DNA of 64,000 nt from Struthio camelus (taxonomy: Eukaryota > Chordata > Aves > Struthioniformes > Struthionidae), in the NCBI RefSeq assembly GCF_040807025.1, contig NC_090982.1, positions 78,657,931 to 78,721,930 on the forward strand, written 5' to 3'. Numbering within the stretch: the stretch's first letter is position 1; every line of letters starts with the position of its first letter. This document shows, one piece after another, positions 25,038-35,153 of this stretch. The translations under genes and the position numbers were made by a program. The notes below the pieces were generated by a model that saw nothing but the letters and a program-made list of their open reading frames with translations, was not told the origin of the DNA and did no database searches.

Positions 25038-25865
25038 GACGAAGACGACGCGTTTGGGTGTAACTTGGGGGATTTAAGGAACAAGCCAGCTACTGTAGCT
25101 GGGAAGCTGCTGAACACATGGGCTTGCAGAGCTGTTAGGGGAGGGTAGGAGAAGTTGCTGTTTCAAAATGGACATGACTGTAGCTGTCTGAAACTGTGTT
25201 TTGACAAGTTGGCTTGTCAAAGGCTGCCAGTACTCTGTAGCTTGTGGTTGAGGAATGAACCAGATGGGAACCATCTCTATTTGAGCATGGACTATTGGCA
25301 TCTCGTCAGGGGGCCCAAATTAATGGCTATTCACTGAGCTGGGTTTAAGCTGCTCGGGGAGATGCAGCAGGTGCAGCACACCACCCGCTCGTGTTGGAGG
25401 AGGAGGTGGCTCTTGCTGTGGCGCAGATGGGAGGTGTGACCCAGCTTGGATTTCTGGCTGCTGCCTGTGTCGCCAGAGTTTGTGTATACAGAAAACACGG
25501 TACTGGGCTGGATCAGCCACTTAATCTGTGCCTGAAAGTCCGTCTTCTCGTAATCCCTTGTGGCAGCCTTATGGTTTGAATGTAGGGCTGCAATCTCTCC
25601 TCAGATATGACTCCATCTGTGATTTTGTGAGAGTTGCATCCTTTCTGTCCTCCTTTGACCTCCTCTGTGGAGTTGGCAGATGATGCCCTCTATCTGCCAA
25701 AGTGTCAGGAGTTGACTGATCTAATAATCGGCCCGAAATCCTGAAGCTGTGCGAGTGCCCTGGGGTTGTGGTAATGGTTAGCTCCAAAGCACACTGTTTT
25801 CCTTTTCTGCTCGTTTGTGATACATAGAAAGGGGTTTAAAATAAAGTTTCTTCTTTATTTAATGT
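25038..25865 (+). other. RPP25L: RPP25L 3' UTR
   Basis: Runs from the stop codon to an AATAAA at 25840-25845 followed by T/GT-rich sequence (GTTTCTTCTTTATTTAATGTG). No other gene was recognised within it. Confidence 0.6.
25840..25845 (+). terminator. RPP25L: polyadenylation signal AATAAA of RPP25L
   Basis: Canonical hexamer in GTTTAAAATAAAGTTTC, about 800 bases after the stop, with T-rich and GT-rich sequence downstream. Confidence 0.6.
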
Positions 25866-28800
25866 GAAATTTGTGATGTCTTTCTCATCGTGCTGGAGGT
25901 CATTTTCTAAACATTAGTGATAGAACTGCAGCTGTGGCTGTGGGCTGAACCTTTGGGCTTTAACCTGCTTCTGAGGAGGAAGGGAACCTGCATGTGGGAA
26001 GTTTTTTCTCTCATAAAGGAACTGTAAGTGGGCCGTGGTGTGTATTTGGGGAGTGGGGGGGGATATTTTTTCTTTCCTTCCTTTGCAGTTCACCTTCAAT
26101 ATCCAAAGAAGGGTCAGCGCTTGTTTCTTCTGGGAAGCTTTTTGCCTTTTTTTTTTTTTTTAAACTGCCAAGAATTGCAGTCTTAAGTTCTTGGCCCAAA
26201 CTTTGTTAAATTAAATGAGACACAGCATCTTTTCTTGCTCTACAGTTTTACTTCTGGAGCAGCTGAGGTAAGTAAACACAGGGCAGGAAGAAAGTGCTGT
26301 TACTCTGAAAGCCTGAACTCTTGCCAGAACACCACCTGCTTAAACCGTGTTGTGATTTAAACCACTGCCTGTCCTCCTTACTCTACTTCCTTTTCAGTTA
26401 GTATCTGTCAGCCTGTGCAGAACTGCCACAACTGCTCTACTTTGAGGGATCCTTTCAAATCCATGGGAAACAAATGCCTAGAGAAAGGGTGAAAGGGGAG
26501 AGGTGGTGCCTTACCTGTGTGGCAGGAGACCTTCACAGCCAAGCCTGAGACTTCCTCCGCCTGCATGGCGTTTTAACTTGCATCAGGGCACAGGCTGAGC
26601 TCCCAGACCAAGCCAGAACGGTGCCAGACCCTTGCACGATTTGTTTTTGTCTGATGCTTATTCTCACTCGTGGATGAGCCATTTCATTCCTTTGCCTCTT
26701 AACATGTTTCCCCAAACTACAGAAGCTGTATGAAAACATGCTTTCTGAGTATTTCAGCAGTGTCTTTCTGGCTAGCAGCAGCTTCTGTTGTTGAGGGCCA
26801 CGCAGCAAAAGGGGTCATCTTCGGAGTCTAAACGTAATGACATACAAAACCAAGAAGTAATGGAAAGGGAATTAACTTGTGATCTTCAATTAAAAAAAGG
26901 AAAAGTCGAAGACAATAATCTGAGTTGTTCTCAAGGCTAGTAAACACCTTCCCCTCCCTCCCCCCGAGGATGCTTTGGCTATAGGTAGTCTGGGTTTAGC
27001 TCTCAGTAAAGCACAGCTGCTGTTCAGACATGCTTGTCCACCAGATGGATAGAAAGGATGGGGCAGCGTTACACCTCGTAAAGTTGTGAACGCGCGGTGC
27101 TGGCTGTATCCTACTGCTCCAATTTTGTAGCGTTAGGTGCAAGTGTCTGTGTCGAGCTCATGCTGGTCTGGAATTAAACATTGCTGATTTTACATATGTT
27201 GTCTCACTTCATCCTGAAAGGAACATTTAAAATGGGAGATGATGCCGCATGAGGCGTGTAACACAGCCTGCCTGACGTGGCTGGCATGAGCAGCGCCCTT
27301 ACGCGGGTGCGTGTGATGAGATGCAGCTTCGGAGCTTGTGAAAAGGTTTCTGTTGTTTTCATAGACTGGAAAATAAGCTATTTTGGGGGAAATCTCGTGG
27401 AAACGTTCTGGAGTGACTGCTGAGGAACCTCAGGGGCACGGCGGCAGCCTTGCCGCAGCGCGCGGGCTGTTCGGTCGGCCTCATCCTGGCCCCGCTCTCC
27501 TCGCCCGGCTGCACGAGGTACCTGTGAGAGCAGATGAGGCGTTTTAGTATATGGCCAAAGCAGATGAAACCTGGAGATGGAGCAGAGTTAAGCTAAGGTT
27601 ATTTGTCTTTGCCAGAGCCCTGCTGTTCCCAGCTGCTGTTCCCTCACATCCAAGGAGGAGACTGCTCTTATTAAATAATCAGCCGAGCTTCCCTCCCCAG
27701 GGCGCTGGCGGCGGCCCGGCTGCGCAAGGAGCAGACCTTCCTGGGGGCGGCGCACCGAGTCGGCCCCCGCTTTTGGGCACTTGCTGCCTTTCCGCTGGCG
27801 GGGAAGCGGCAGGTGCTGCCCCGGCCTCTTTGGGAGCTCCAGTTGCCGCAGAAGGATCTCAAGTCCGAAGGCGCCCGAAAACCCAGCCTCACCCTGCGAT
27901 GGCAGCGTGCGGTGAACGACGCCTCAAACCCAAGGAGCGTGGCGTTCCCGGGCGCTGAGCGGGTCGGGCAGCCTGCGGCACGCGCGGCCCCCTGCACAGC
28001 CTGTCGGGTTTGCTCCCCTCAGCCAGGAGAGGTCCCTAGCTCACTTGCCAACGCGGAGCTCATCTCCAGCTCCGTCTTTGCCCTGGTGCGACAGGTTTGC
28101 GCTGATCCGCGAGGAGCCAGGTGGGCCGCCCCGGGCCGTAACGCTGCTGCAGGCAGGGAGGAAGGAGGGTCCGGGGCACCTCGTTCCCCACCCAGCCTGC
28201 TGAGGCGGGAGATCGAAGGCGAGGGGTGCCACCTCCGTGCGGACAGGCGAGTGGCAGGGCAGAGCTCTCGCTGGTGGCGCTGGTGATGCTGGGTCCTGCG
28301 GGGCCGCGGCGTCCCTCGCCGGGAGGGCAGAGCCCTCCCCGGTACCCGAGCAGGCTCTGTTTGCTCGCAGGCCCCTCCAAGGAGAGGCTGTGGGGCTGCC
28401 CCCTCGGCCCGGACGGCCGCGGCGTGAGCAGCCTTCCCGCGGGCCCGGCGAGGTGGGTCCCCTCCGGGGAGGTGGCTGCACCTTCCTCGCCCTGAAGCGG
28501 GAGCTGGGACCTGAGCGATCCCCGAGGACAGTTGCTCTCATCCCCTGAAACGGCGGGGGGGGGACCCCGTTTTGCACCCCGGGATGCTCCCCGGGACCCT
28601 GCAGTGCACCCCATCCTGCAGGGACAGGGCTGGTTCTCGCGCCCGCAGCCCTGCCGGTGAAACAGGGTGCTGGAGAGGACCGACTGCCTGGCAGACGGGC
28701 TCCGAACCACTTTTGCTTCGTCCGGGGCTCTTCCCTGCCGAAAATTCGCTCGCCTCACGCTCGGGCGCCTGCGGCGGCTCGGGCCGGGCAAGGCTGGACG

Positions 28801-29635
28801 GTGGGTTTGGAGGTGGACGGGGGCGTGAGGAGCACAGCCGGGGGGGCAGCGGCAGGGTGCGCTGCGCTCCGTGCCTCGGGCCGCCCCCAGCCCTGCTCCC
28901 TTGACCCCTCAGGTGACAAGCGGCTCCTCCGGGGACGAAGCCGCCCTCCCACCACGCTCGGCCGAGTTTCCCTGCAGCTTGGCCCTGGGTGGCTCAGCTA
29001 GTGGGTCTGATCCCGCGGGGCGTTTGGCTTTACCGTGCGAGGACCCTCTGTGCCGTCCCGCGGCTCGCGTCCCGGGCACGGCTTTTTGGAGCACCTCTAG
29101 GTGCCAGGGTGGTCCCACGTGAAGAGGAGGAGGGAGCCGGGCCCCAGGCTCCCTGCTGGGTCCTGGCCCAGGAGCTGCCTCCGGGGAGGTGGGACGCGGG
29201 CACGCAGGGGGACGGGCACCCCGTGCTGGACGCGTCACCCCTCTGCAGCCTCGCCTCGTGGCCCGGCACTGCTCTAACCGACCTGGGGCAGGGCAGCGCC
29301 CGGCCCGAAGCCGAGACCTCGCTGGCCAGGGCTCCGCAGCCGGCCACGGCACCCCGCACGGCCCCCCGGCTTCGTGCCCCCATGGGAAGAGCCCCCCGCG
29401 CACCCTGCTGGCCGTGGGGTGCTGGGATGCGGGGCGGGGGGGGGGCTGCAGCCGGCGCCACGCTGCCCACGGCCCGACGGGCCGGCCGGAGGGGGCGAGC
29501 GGGGGACGCTGAGCCCACGGGTGTCCCCAGCCCCGCCGGAGCCGTCCGGGCTGGGGGGCGCGGCGCCCCGCGCGGCTTCCCCACGCACCCCGCCTGCTCC
29601 CCCTCCCGGCGCCGGCCCGGCAGAGCCCGGGCAGG
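25866..29635. other. intergenic region RPP25L-ENHO (usual CNTFR position)
   Basis: From about 25.9 to 27.4 kb the DNA is of ordinary composition, and from about 27.4 to 29.6 kb it is a strongly GC-rich CpG region. I searched for CNTFR exons (Ig and fibronectin domains, WSDWS motif) because mammals have that gene here, and saw none. The open frames in the GC-rich part show no recognisable domain. Confidence 0.5.
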
Positions 29636-29892
29636 GCCGAGCCGAGCCGAGCCGAGCCGAGCCGAGCCGGGCCGAGCCGAGCCGAGCCGAGCCGAGCCGG
29701 GCCGGGCCGAGCCGGGCCGGGCCGAGCTGAGCCGAGCCGGGCCGAGCTGAGCCGGGCCGGGCCGAGCCGAGCCGAGCCGGGCCGAGCCGAGCCGAGCCGA
29801 GCCGGGCCGGGCCGAGCCGAGCCGGGCCGAGCCGGGCCGAGCCGGGCCGGGCCGAGCCGAGCCGGGCCGAACCGGGCCGGGCTGAGCCGAGC
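29636..29892. repeat. (GCCGA/GCCGG)n pentanucleotide array
   Basis: About 51 consecutive 5-base units stay in perfect register over 257 bp. Nearly all variation is at unit position 5 (A or G), with a few GCTGA units and one ACCGG. There is no stop in any frame, so it yields five-residue peptide periods (for example GSARL/GSARP on the minus strand), which accounts for the long frames overlapping it. G-runs make G-quadruplex formation plausible. It ends about 85 bases before the first ENHO CCAAT box. Confidence 0.92.
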
Positions 29893-29939
29893 CCGCAGCC
29901 CGCCCTGCCCGGGCGCCGCTCACCGCCGCTCACGTGGGA

Positions 29940-30275
29940 ACGGGGAGGAGGGGGCGTGGCCGAGGCCGAGGGCTCGCCCAATGGCGCGCGGCTGGCGGGG
30001 GTCGTCAGCCAATAGCCGAGGGCGGTCCGAAGGGCGGGGCGCCGCGAAGCCCCGCCCTCCCGATGCCGGCGGGAGGGAGCGGGGAGCCGCCGGGCTGCGG
30101 CACCGACGGGGCGGCCCGACCCGCACCGGGCCCGACCCGCACCGGGCCCCGCTCCGGCCCCCCCAGCCCAGCCCAGCTCGGCCCGGCTCTGCCTGGCCCG
30201 AGCGCCGCCCGCCGGCGGGGGTCCCGCCGCCTGCCCGGCGGGGCGGCGCGGCTGCCCGCCGCCGAGCGGAGCCAG
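29940..30275 (+). promoter_or_regulatory. ENHO: ENHO CpG promoter and probable non-coding exon 1
   Basis: Two CCAAT boxes at 29978-29982 and 30009-30013, a GGGGGCGTGGCC SP/KLF-type box and GCGCGCGG fit an NF-Y/SP promoter. A donor (GGAGCCAG then GTAACG) closes a likely 5' UTR exon at 30275. The next good acceptor upstream of the ENHO start codon is TCTCCTTTCCAG, ending at 31790. Exon assignment is inferred. Confidence 0.5.
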
Positions 30276-31790
30276 GTAACGCCGGGGCCCCGGGCCGGGG
30301 GGGGGGGGGGCGGCTCCGGCGGGTGCCGCTGCCGGCAGCGGAGCGGCGGGGCCCCCCGGCGGGCGGCCGGGCATCATCGGCGGCGGCGGCCCGAGCGCCG
30401 CCCCGGGGGAAGGGGCTCCCGCTGCTCCCGGGGCCCCTCGGGGCTGGCAGAGGGGGGGATGCAGGGGGTGCCGGGTCCCCCCCGGGCCTGCCCCACCGGT
30501 GCGGCGCGGAGGGTCGAGGGCGCCGTCGCTGCCGCCGTGCGGGGTCCGCTTCAGCCAAGCGAGCGGGGGGATTTCAACCCTCCCCGTCCCAAATGCCGCT
30601 GCCGGCGGGTGCCCGCTCGGCGGGCGCGGGGTGGCGGGGTGTCCGCCGGGGCGGCCTCCCACCGCCGTCCGGCTGGCACGGGAGGGACGGAAAAGAAAAA
30701 CCACACGGAGGGTGGAGGGGAGGCTAGAGCCGGGCCAAGCGCGCTTCGAGTCATCCGGAGACGGGCTGGCGGCGCGGCAGGGACGCTGCGGTTGGGACGG
30801 GCTGCTGGCGCCCCGGCGGGCTGCGTCCCGCTTGGGCACGCCGCGGCTGCCCAGAGCCGCAGAGCTCCGGGCGTCGGGTGACGCTGGCCCCGCGGCTCGC
30901 TCCCGGGGGACCCGTCCTTGGGGTGCTGGCGGCAGACGCCTCCTCTCCCGGCCCCTTGAAGGCAGCGAGGCTGCAGATGTGGGGGCCAGCGAAGGCCGTC
31001 GGACCTGGCTGCTTTCCCGCAGCGGAGGTTTGCCAGCCTGGGCCTGACGACCTGCCCTGCCATTAGGTGCCGGGAGCCAGCCGGCGTCCCCTGTGTCCCC
31101 TCCGTTGGTTGGGGTCCTGCTGCCAGCTCAGATGACGGGAGAGGGCAGCCCTGGGCAGAGCCCTGCACGCCTGCTCGCCCCTCCGATGCTGCGTGTGCCC
31201 TGCTGGGGCCTGGGGGACACGCGTGGGCTCTGGCCCCGTGGGGGCCGGTGAGCGGGTTGTGGAGCACGGCGTGACTCTCCCGTGGTGACTGGAAAGGCTC
31301 CCCGCGAACAGCAGCTGCCTCTGGGGTGTCCCGGGAGATGCTCCAGCCTCTCAAACCTCTGCGGAGGGGGCCGCGGGCTCGGAGGTGAGCAGCTCCCTGT
31401 CCCCACGGTGCATCCCAGCATCCTCGGGGCCGGGCAACCCCAGAACCGGCCACTGGGGCCAAACCACCTGCTTGCAGTCCCATCTCCATGCCTTGCCCAG
31501 GCAGCCACCTCGGAGGAAGGTGGCAGAGCCGAGGGCAGCAGGGCGCTGGGCTCAGCGGCTCTGCCAGCCGAGCACTAGCTTCCCTCTCTTCCCGCCCTGG
31601 CAGAGCGGGACCGGCTCGTGGCGCAGCCGGGAGCTGGCCCTGAACGCCTCGACGGGGAGGTTTGCAGACGGTGGCAGCTCCCTGCTCGGGAGGCAGGGGA
31701 AGCGTCTGCTGGCAGCCCTGTCGCTCCTGCAAACCCTCGGGCACCTGCACCCTTGTCCCGGTGGTGACGGTGACACTTTCTCCTTTCCAG
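30276..31790 (+). other. ENHO: probable ENHO intron 1
   Basis: GC-rich sequence between the candidate donor and acceptor. No coding exon was recognised. The long frames on both strands, including an 839-codon one that runs antisense across ENHO, look like GC artefacts. Confidence 0.4.
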
Positions 31791-32260
31791 GTGCATGAGG
31801 GAGGAGCGGCGTCCTGGTGTCCCCGTGGTGCTGCTGGAGGAGGGGAAGCCGAGGCCTGGCCGTTGGGTCCTTTTTGGCTGCAAGCATCGCTGTGAAGCAA
31901 CCGCCGAGGTCGTAGCTCCGCGCGGCTAAGCTGCGACTCGGGTGACGCCGTCCTGCTGCTGCTGCCGCCGTGGCCCTGCTCGTCCGCCGAGCTGGGCAGC
32001 ACGTGCCGAAGAGCCGTTTCGCCTTCCCCTCCCCGGAGCGGGGGCCCAGCCTGGAGCGCTGGGGGGCTGCCCCGCTGCCGGGACCGCAGCCGGGGCCCTC
32101 GGCAGCTGCGGTCGTCGCCGTCGTCCCCCGCCAATGCCTGCCGGCGGACGCTGCGCTCTCCGTCGCTGCGCCCGCATCCGGAGTAGCGGGCTGAGGCCGG
32201 GGGCTGGCCGGGGGCCCGGCGTTTCACCGTGGAGCGGGGCTGCCCCGCGGGGCAGAGGCG

Positions 32261-32446
32261 ATGGGGGCGGCTCTTTCCACCGGAGCAGTCGTCGCTATTT
32301 CTTTTAACTGCGTCATCGCGTTGCTCATCCTCATCCTGTTCCTCATCCTCTGCAAGGCCTGCAGGACCCCGTCCTGCCCGAAGAAGAGCCCATCCTCCGA
32401 CGGGGACGAGACGAGGAACGAAGAGAAGTATCTGCTGCAGCCGTGA
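32261..32446 (+). CDS. ENHO: ENHO, adropin precursor (energy homeostasis associated)
   Basis: A 61-residue protein reading MGAALSTGAVVAISFNCVIA, then LLILILFLILCKAC and ending EEKYLLQP. It matches human adropin in the N-terminus (MGAAxSxGAxxAI), in the hydrophobic signal/anchor at about residues 9-30, in the ILCxAC block (Cys31 and Cys34) and in the C-terminal YLLQP. Human adropin has 76 residues, so about 15 residues of the Ser/Pro-rich linker are absent here. The human Cys56 has no counterpart at that spacing, but there is a Cys at position 39. Known roles are in metabolic and vascular signalling, with debate over secreted versus membrane-bound forms. The CDS is a single exon, and the 5' UTR is probably spliced. 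Position and orientation next to DNAI1, tail-to-tail, agree with mammals. Confidence 0.9.
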   Translation: MGAALSTGAVVAISFNCVIALLILILFLILCKACRTPSCPKKSPSSDGDETRNEEKYLLQP

Positions 32447-33755
32447 GCGGCGCGGCGAGCGGGCAGGCGGTGCCGAGCGCTCGCGGGAAGGGTTGGCGGC
32501 CGAGCCCTTCATCTCTTGTTGCTGCCCCACGCCTGGACCCGGTCGGCCGAGGGCTCTGGGACTGGGTGGCTGCCTGGCTGTGCCGAAGGAGTTGCACAAG
32601 TCCGGACACCGCATCCGCCCTGGGACTGGGCTAGCTGGGGTGCTGGGCCGGACAGGATGAGAGCCGGGGGGGCGCTGAGCGGCTGGCAGGTGCTGTGAAG
32701 CTGGGCAGAGCCCTTCCTTCGTGCGGTTTTGGTGCCCGAAATCTCCGCGGATGCCCGCAGCGACCGTGGGGATGGAGGAGAGCCAGCGAGCGCGGGCGCG
32801 AGGCCAGCGCCTGCGGCCGGGGCCGCGCCGCGGGGACGGCCCGCCTGCCTCTCCGGGCAGCCGGCCGGCGTGGCGGCAGCCCACCCGCGGGCGAGCCCTG
32901 CCTTCGGGGCTAGCCGGGGTGCTCCTCCGCAGCCCCGGCCCGCGGCCGCGCTCTGCCCTTGCCTCGCGGATGGCGGCACCCGCAGAGCTGAGCGGGGCCG
33001 GTCGGCGGCGGGGAGGCAGCAGGGCCTGTCGGGCTCTGGGTGCCTCGTGGTGGCATGCAGCCGGTGGCACCCAAGCGGCCCTGGCAGCTGCAGCTGGGCC
33101 TTAGGGGTCCCCAGGGTCTTTGGGCAGCGGGTGCTGGGAGAGCAGGGGGCGTTTGGCACCCACCTGCCCCAGCAGCTGTTTGTGTGAGCCAGGAGGGGGC
33201 AGAGGGCTGCTCGGCTCGTCCCTTTGTCCCCGGTGTGCCCATCGGGTCCCCTCCAGCGTTAGCACCAACACTGCCATGCAAACTGCCCTCCTCCTGGCTG
33301 CTGAGCCCGGGGGGGGCAGAGAGCTGGGACAGGGATATTTGGAAGTGGCGGGGAGGCGAGAGGCTCCCGAAGAGCTGCGGGCGCCCGGGCAAACAGTGCC
33401 GAAGGGTCTTCCAGCCCCATCGCTTGGGGGCTGCCAGCTGGTGCCAACGGCGGCTCGGGCGCCGCGGGGACTCGCCGCGGGCCCGGCCCGTCCGCCGGCC
33501 CCGCTCGCTGCCCAGCAGCAGCCGGAGCAGGGGGCTCCGGGGTGACCGCTCCCCGCCGGCGCAGCCGCTGCGACAAGGGGCCGGAGGGCTGGGCTGCGCC
33601 GGCGGCGCGAGAGCCGGGGGCCCCGCGCGGGCATGGCCGGGCCTGGCTAAGCCCGCGATCCCTTCCCGTGTGGGTGCCCCGCCGCCAGGCGTAGCTAACG
33701 TGTCCCTTTGCAGTGGTGTTTTTACTAGGCTAATAAACGGATCGTAGGAGCCAGG
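32447..33755 (+). other. ENHO: probable ENHO 3' UTR
   Basis: Runs from the ENHO stop to AATAAA at 33732-33737 (context GGCTAATAAACGG). No other gene was recognised. The extent is inferred from the first AATAAA. Confidence 0.4.
33732..33737 (+). terminator. ENHO: polyadenylation signal AATAAA of ENHO
   Basis: First canonical hexamer downstream of ENHO on its strand, about 1.3 kb after the stop. GTGGCGTCTCC follows. Confidence 0.45.
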
Positions 33756-34874
33756 TGGCGTCTCCGAGCTCTGCCCTGCGCCCCGGCGCGGGCACCGTTT
33801 GGGGGGAGCGCTGCGGCCTGTCCGTCCCCGCAGCCCTGAGCAGGCACCGCGGGCGCACAGCTGGCGGCTGATGTCCCTGCAGGGTGCGAGCGGTTTGCTG
33901 GGAGACCGGGAGGAGGAAGGGCTCGTGTCTGCAGCCGCCTGCGGCTTTTAAACCCCAGGTGAGGAACGCGCCTGGGTATTTCATGCCATGCAGCCGTCGG
34001 CGGTGAGCACCCCCAGCCCTCATGCTAAAAGCACCAGCAGGTTTCCAAGTCGTGGCCTAAAGTTACAGGGCACAGGACACTCGTGGGGGATGTGGGTGAG
34101 TGGGGCGGGCAGAGGTCACCCGCCACCACCGTTAGCCGGTGGCACGAGCGCCGCTGGTCCCCGGCCCCGGCTGCCGCGCGCAGGGCTCCGGCGGCAGCAG
34201 CCGATGGCGGCTCATCAGCATGCAGCGAGGCCACCGCGGCTCCTACTGCCACCGCAGCCACGCAGCAGCTAATCCCTCTGCTGCAAAGCCGCGAGCGGCG
34301 AGCAGGCGCTGCAAGCCAGCGCGCCCGGCCGCTCCTGCGGCCGTCGGCTGGGCAGGGGCAGCCGAACGCCGGGCCCAGCCCCCTCCGGGGAGAGGGGAGG
34401 CGTGAGCTGACTGAAGCGGGTGGCGGACAGCTGCTCTGATTGATACCCCAGCTTAAGCACCGGCACATCCCTCTCCCGTGAAGCCAGCCTAGTTCCCCGA
34501 GCATCCTCTGGCCTGGGCTCCCACCCCAAAAGAGAGGGCACCAAGCCTACGCGAGCCCACAGCTGGCTGCGGTGCTGCAGGGTTGCCCACTGCGGCCGCA
34601 GGCTCCTGCTCGTTCGGTGGCTGCTCGCTCCGGCCACCACGCGTGACGGGGCACAGCCCCGGCTCGGGGCACCTTGCTCTTCGCTGGGACGGTGCAGCCC
34701 AGGTGCTGGGGGGCCCAGCCGAAACCATCCCAGCCCTCGCCTGGCCTCCGCGGGGCTCTCGCTCGGCGCGAGGGCGGCCGAGAGCGGGGACGAGGCTGAG
34801 GGCTGCGGGGCCCAGCGAGGTGCCGGCTGCGCGCGGAGACGGCTCTGCACACTGGGCGCCTTTCAGCAGCTCTG

Positions 34875-34880
34875 TTTATT
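34875..34880 (-). terminator. DNAI1: polyadenylation signal AATAAA of DNAI1
   Basis: AATAAA on the minus strand (TTTATT on plus), about 170 bases beyond the DNAI1 stop, giving a short 3' UTR that ends near 34860. Confidence 0.6.
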
Positions 34881-35048
34881 TGTCCGGGCACGGAGGCGAA
34901 GCGCTCGCGCTACGCTAAGCAAAGCGCCGGCGGTGTGGGGCCCGTGGCGTGCATGACAAGCAGGCGCTGCTCAAAGGAGGGCTTGTGTGCCCGGCGCGGC
35001 AGGGCCAGGCGTCCCGCTCGGCCGGCCGAGCTGCCCGCCTCCCGCCGC

Positions 35049-35153
35049 TCACTGCCCTGCCTGGCTGGCCGGCTCCCTCACCAGGTTAAGCAGCTTGTCC
35101 AGCTTTGCGATTTCCACCTCAGGGCCCTTCTTAACCTCCTGGCCTTTCTTCTC
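35049..35153 (-). CDS. DNAI1: DNAI1, dynein axonemal intermediate chain 1: 3'-terminal coding exon only
   Basis: After a minus-strand acceptor (TTGCTCTCTCCGCAG) the frame reads [20 protein letters not shown] and then [14 protein letters not shown] before TGA. This matches the C-terminus of DNAI1 as I remember it from human ([28 protein letters not shown]...), with a different last few residues. DNAI1 is a WD-repeat subunit of the outer dynein arm in motile cilia and sperm flagella; this exon lies after the WD domain. The preceding exon should end in LRKMPK, but I could not find it, nor any WD-repeat exon, in the remaining 28.8 kb. ENHO is tail-to-tail with it, as in mammals. A minus-strand AATAAA lies 170 bases downstream, so this is a true terminal exon and not an isolated fragment. 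Confidence 0.83.
   Translation of the reverse strand, partial: EKKGQEVKKGPEVEIAKLDKLLNLVREPASQAGQ

Noticed and set aside
29030-30839. Frames of 297, 315 and 521 codons around the GCCGA array
   Set aside because: Their peptide periodicity is produced by the pentanucleotide array and the flanking CpG DNA.
30551-33070. 839-codon minus-strand frame antisense to ENHO
   Set aside because: No recognisable domain, GC-driven composition, and it covers the real ENHO exon and promoter.
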